64,000 nucleotides of DNA from JAEUTH01 sp039931675 (GTDB lineage Bacteria > Bacteroidota > Bacteroidia > AKYH767-A > OLB10): the NCBI GenBank assembly GCA_039931675.1, contig JBDTRM010000044.1:1-64000 (forward strand). The letters are read 5' to 3'. Made by a program: the position numbers and the translations under genes. The notes beneath the pieces were generated by a model. The model was not told where the DNA came from and did no database searches. It worked only from the letters and a program-made list of their open reading frames with translations. Shown here piece after piece: positions 61,659 to 64,000 of this stretch (its first letter is position 1; each line of letters starts with the position of its first letter).

Positions 61659-63083
61659 TCAATCATATTTTCTTTTGATAAACCATTGCTCAGTAATATT
61701 GAGGCCAAGATTAATTCGGAAATATTGCTCCTTAAGCAAATGATTATCTGTGGTGCCCCGCTGACCCAACTCAAAACTTACATTCATTCGTGAAAAATAA
61801 TTTCCGAAAGCTGCCGTAACATTGTCTTTGCGGATAGGTATCCCAAACCCGAATGTAAAAGCAAATTCATTGATGGGCGTATTTCTCAGGTTGAGTTGTG
61901 TTTGCGTATATCGAAAACCGGCCCGATAGGTTACTCTTTGAAAGAAATTGATTGAATTAAATTTGGGAGTAAGTTCGCCACCGAATGAAAGCTTAAAAGA
62001 ATTTTTTAACGAATCCTGAACATCACTCTGAATATATTTGCTCCATTGCTGAAAAGTAGCATCAGCTCCTATAAGCCAGTGGTAATGATCCTGCAATGAA
62101 ATTCCCAACGCGATGTAAGAGGGCAGATTCACATCGTTTTTCAGGTTAGGCTGGTATAGCAAGGTGTCTTTTGGCAATTGCGTGCTCGCAAATTTTTTAT
62201 AAGTATAACTTAAAATTTCATCAGTTTCGGTAACATGGTCTGAGTAAGTTCCGGTTACACCGATATTCAAACGAAGCCAGCGTGAAGCTTTCAACCGCTT
62301 TTTTTCCATTGATGATAATTCACGGGGCAGATTATCATCGGTAATTTTTATAGTGTCGCCTACAGCAGTTATGCTGTCGCGAACTGTGTAACGCTTAAAG
62401 TCTTTTTTATGGATATAAAAAAGCGAATCAGTTTTAAACAATCCTCCAAAATCAAAATTGAGTGTTCCGTAAGTTGAGCTTACTTTATAGGCGCTGCTAT
62501 AAAATCCCTGTTCAATAAACTCAGTGTTTCGTGTTTTATTGATGGTGCCAAACAGGTAAGAAGTGTTGAAGCCAAGCGATAAGTTTCGGGTAATATGAAA
62601 ACCGTTGCCAAAATATAACCTGTTCAATCCACCCTGGCCTGTAAACAAATTTTTATATGATACCGTGTCGGAAATAGTACCTGTAGTTTGAATATTGTAA
62701 CCGGTTGTACTATATGGAATGATTCCGGCACTACCTCCCCATTTTTTATAGATAATGGGAAACCCGATGGCAATGTAACTTAAACCACCATTGTATCTTT
62801 TGCCGGTGGCATCATCAATCTTATAGCGGCTGCGTTCGCCACGTACAGCCATATCAAATACCGTTAACCGCAATGCTGCATAGCTTGCTGCATTATTAAA
62901 ATTAAGCGACAGCGAATCGTTTTGTGCAATACTGAAACCGCCCATAGCCAACTGAGAAGTAAAGCCGCTGTATTGAATATCGCCCAGGCCGTATCTCGAA
63001 TAAGGTGACTGAGAACCTGACTGCGAAAACGAGTAAGAGAAAGAAAAAAGCAGTAACAGAATTAAGCGAAATCGTTTATTCAT
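61659..63083 (-). CDS. Outer-membrane beta-barrel protein of unknown substrate
   Basis: 474 residues. Signal peptide (ends SYSFSQ). Mature start SGSQSPYSRYGLGDIQYSG and AMGGFSIAQNDSLSLNFNNAASYAAL resemble the N-terminal region of FadL/OMPP1-like barrels (NPA-type pore lining), and the rest alternates aromatic strands. Overlaps the coaX end by one base (63083), so in one operon. Function unknown; common beside coaX and lptC in this phylum. Confidence 0.82.
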   Translation of the reverse strand: MNKRFRLILLLLFSFSYSFSQSGSQSPYSRYGLGDIQYSGFTSQLAMGGFSIAQNDSLSLNFNNAASYAALRLTVFDMAVRGERSRYKIDDATGKRYNGGLSYIAIGFPIIYKKWGGSAGIIPYSTTGYNIQTTGTISDTVSYKNLFTGQGGLNRLYFGNGFHITRNLSLGFNTSYLFGTINKTRNTEFIEQGFYSSAYKVSSTYGTLNFDFGGLFKTDSLFYIHKKDFKRYTVRDSITAVGDTIKITDDNLPRELSSMEKKRLKASRWLRLNIGVTGTYSDHVTETDEILSYTYKKFASTQLPKDTLLYQPNLKNDVNLPSYIALGISLQDHYHWLIGADATFQQWSKYIQSDVQDSLKNSFKLSFGGELTPKFNSINFFQRVTYRAGFRYTQTQLNLRNTPINEFAFTFGFGIPIRKDNVTAAFGNYFSRMNVSFELGQRGTTDNHLLKEQYFRINLGLNITEQWFIKRKYD

Positions 63084-63853
63084 CAGGTATTGTATTCAAG
63101 TATGTAATGAAGCCCTTTGAGGGTTAAAAAAGGGTCGGCAAAGATGCTTTTTTTTAAATGTTCCACAAACAAACGCCAATCGCCTCCTGTTAGTATAATG
63201 TTAAGGCCGGGAAATAATTCTTCGTATTGCGAAACGGTTTCAAGCACTTCGTTGATCATGCCTTGTTGAACTCCACTGCGTATAGAGTCTTCGGTAGTTT
63301 GCCCTATCAGCTTTGCTGATTTTTTTGGTTGGATAAGTGGCAGCCGGCCTGTGTATTCATGCAATGCTTTAAAACGCATCAACAATCCGGGCGCAATTGA
63401 ACCACCATAATAATTACTTTTTTCGTCAACAAAATCAAATTTCAAACAGGTTCCTGCATCAATGATTAAAACATTTTTATTGGGGAATAAATTTGCTGCT
63501 GCTGCTGCATTTGCTATCCTGTCGCGACCGAGTGTGGCTGGAGTTTTATATAAATTTTTAAATGGGAGCAGGAGGGGGGAAGTGGTAGTGGTAGTGGTAG
63601 TGGTAGTGGTAGCAGAAGTAGCAGTGGCTGAAAGATTAATTGTTCTGAATTTTTTTTCAATAAAATTCTCAAGCTTTTGCGAATCACTTCTAACCGAAGA
63701 AATAATAACAGATTCAATTGTAACGGAAGAAATAATTTTTTGAAATTCTTTTTGTGAGATCAATCCATCAATTACAATATGTTTCTTCAATTTCGATTTA
63801 TTGAAGATGCCAATTTTAGTTGACGTGTTGCCGAGATCAATTACAAGTTTCAT
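63083..63853 (-). CDS. coaX: Type III pantothenate kinase with poly-Thr tract
   Basis: 256 residues. It phosphorylates pantothenate in the first step of CoA synthesis. ASKHA motifs: IDLGNTSTKIGIF (phosphate loop) at the start, DAGTCLKFDFV (~res 131), GGSIAPGL, LTGGDWRLF. The odd part is residues ~75-92, SATATSA then ten threonines, coded by five ACTACC-type hexamers (63581-63610), where family members have only a short loop. The flanks (PFKNLYKTPATLGRDRIAN) are normal, so the protein should still fold. Confidence 0.93.
   Translation of the reverse strand: MKLVIDLGNTSTKIGIFNKSKLKKHIVIDGLISQKEFQKIISSVTIESVIISSVRSDSQKLENFIEKKFRTINLSATATSATTTTTTTTTTSPLLLPFKNLYKTPATLGRDRIANAAAAANLFPNKNVLIIDAGTCLKFDFVDEKSNYYGGSIAPGLLMRFKALHEYTGRLPLIQPKKSAKLIGQTTEDSIRSGVQQGMINEVLETVSQYEELFPGLNIILTGGDWRLFVEHLKKSIFADPFLTLKGLHYILEYNT
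63581..63610. repeat. Hexanucleotide microsatellite within coaX
   Basis: AGTGGT repeated five times on the plus strand; codes for Thr-Thr pairs. Being a multiple of three, length changes vary the threonine count without breaking the frame. Confidence 0.9.
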
Positions 63854-64000
63854 TTTTCAAAGATAATGGCGAATATCTAAATAAAAGGCGATTAGCTTTT
63901 AGCCTTTAGCCATTGGCTATTAGCCATACATTATTTCTGTATTTATATATTTCTACATTTCCCTATTCCCATATTTCCCTATTTCCTTATTTCCAAATCT
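63854..64000. other. Repeat-rich region upstream of coaX
   Basis: A TTTAGCC/GGCTAtta imperfect hairpin at 63896-63927 and a degenerate run of TATTTCC-like units to the window end. No gene seen. The upstream promoter of coaX is not recognisable. Confidence 0.5.

Overview
The window is a chromosomal segment of a member of the Bacteroidota, probably near Chitinophagales or Sphingobacteriales; the order is a guess. The reasons are many secreted proteins ending in a type IX secretion system (T9SS) type A sorting domain, secretion signals ending in AQ, AT-rich DNA, very few Shine-Dalgarno sites, several TAnnTTTG-type -7 boxes, LytTR and HisKA_2 signalling, and a coaX / outer-membrane protein / lptC gene order. 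I see no ribosomal RNA, CRISPR array or prophage. One tRNA (anticodon CAT) is present.

Layout. 1-3.2 kb (minus): a partial thermolysin-type (M4) metallopeptidase, cut by the left edge, behind a tail-fibre-like surface protein. 3.6-7.0 kb (minus): a glycosyltransferase/deacetylase fusion and wecB. 7.2-14.6 kb: a mobile and duplicated zone. It has a RAYT-type HUH transposase between inverted REP-like elements, a beta-helix T9SS protein that has lost its 5' end to one of these elements, and a tandem duplication of a T9SS gene that left an orphan sorting domain. 14.6-22.3 kb: a tRNA, a PKD/Ig-like T9SS protein, an S74-type self-processing surface protein, a zinc-ribbon protein, and a LytTR response regulator with its TPR histidine kinase. 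22.4-30.0 kb (minus): a CotH-like T9SS protein whose signal-peptide region is invaded by palindromes, then an MprF-like gene followed by two VirJ/AcvB-type genes, pointing to lipid aminoacylation and its reversal.

30.0-36.1 kb (minus) is an accessory block: a frameshifted orphan gene, an exosortase (XrtK) with its single MSEP-CTERM target, and a BglII-like restriction-modification pair. The blocks are separated by related palindrome-ended spacers or fragments of them, an arrangement like a cassette array. 36.2-44.9 kb: a DEAH helicase, a YfhO-like membrane protein, and a lipid-linked sugar group (flippase-like UPF0104 protein, GT4, epimerase, GT2) carrying a modular hairpin element. 45.1-46.9 kb: a PhoU-like/PiT phosphate uptake pair. 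47.1-59.4 kb (plus): a long, closely spaced run of two giant SBBP-repeat T9SS proteins, a P-loop NTPase, an ABC exporter with altered catalytic residues, a lipoprotein, a small secreted repeat protein, a DUF2490 barrel and a secreted isoaspartyl peptidase. This run is the best candidate for an undescribed system. 59.4-63.9 kb (minus): an NtrC-like regulator without a DNA-binding domain, a small membrane protein, lptC, an outer-membrane protein and coaX with a hexanucleotide tract coding for ten threonines.

Repeats are unusually frequent: at least five unrelated families of short palindromic or inverted repeats lie in the intergenic DNA, and three of them extend into coding sequence.
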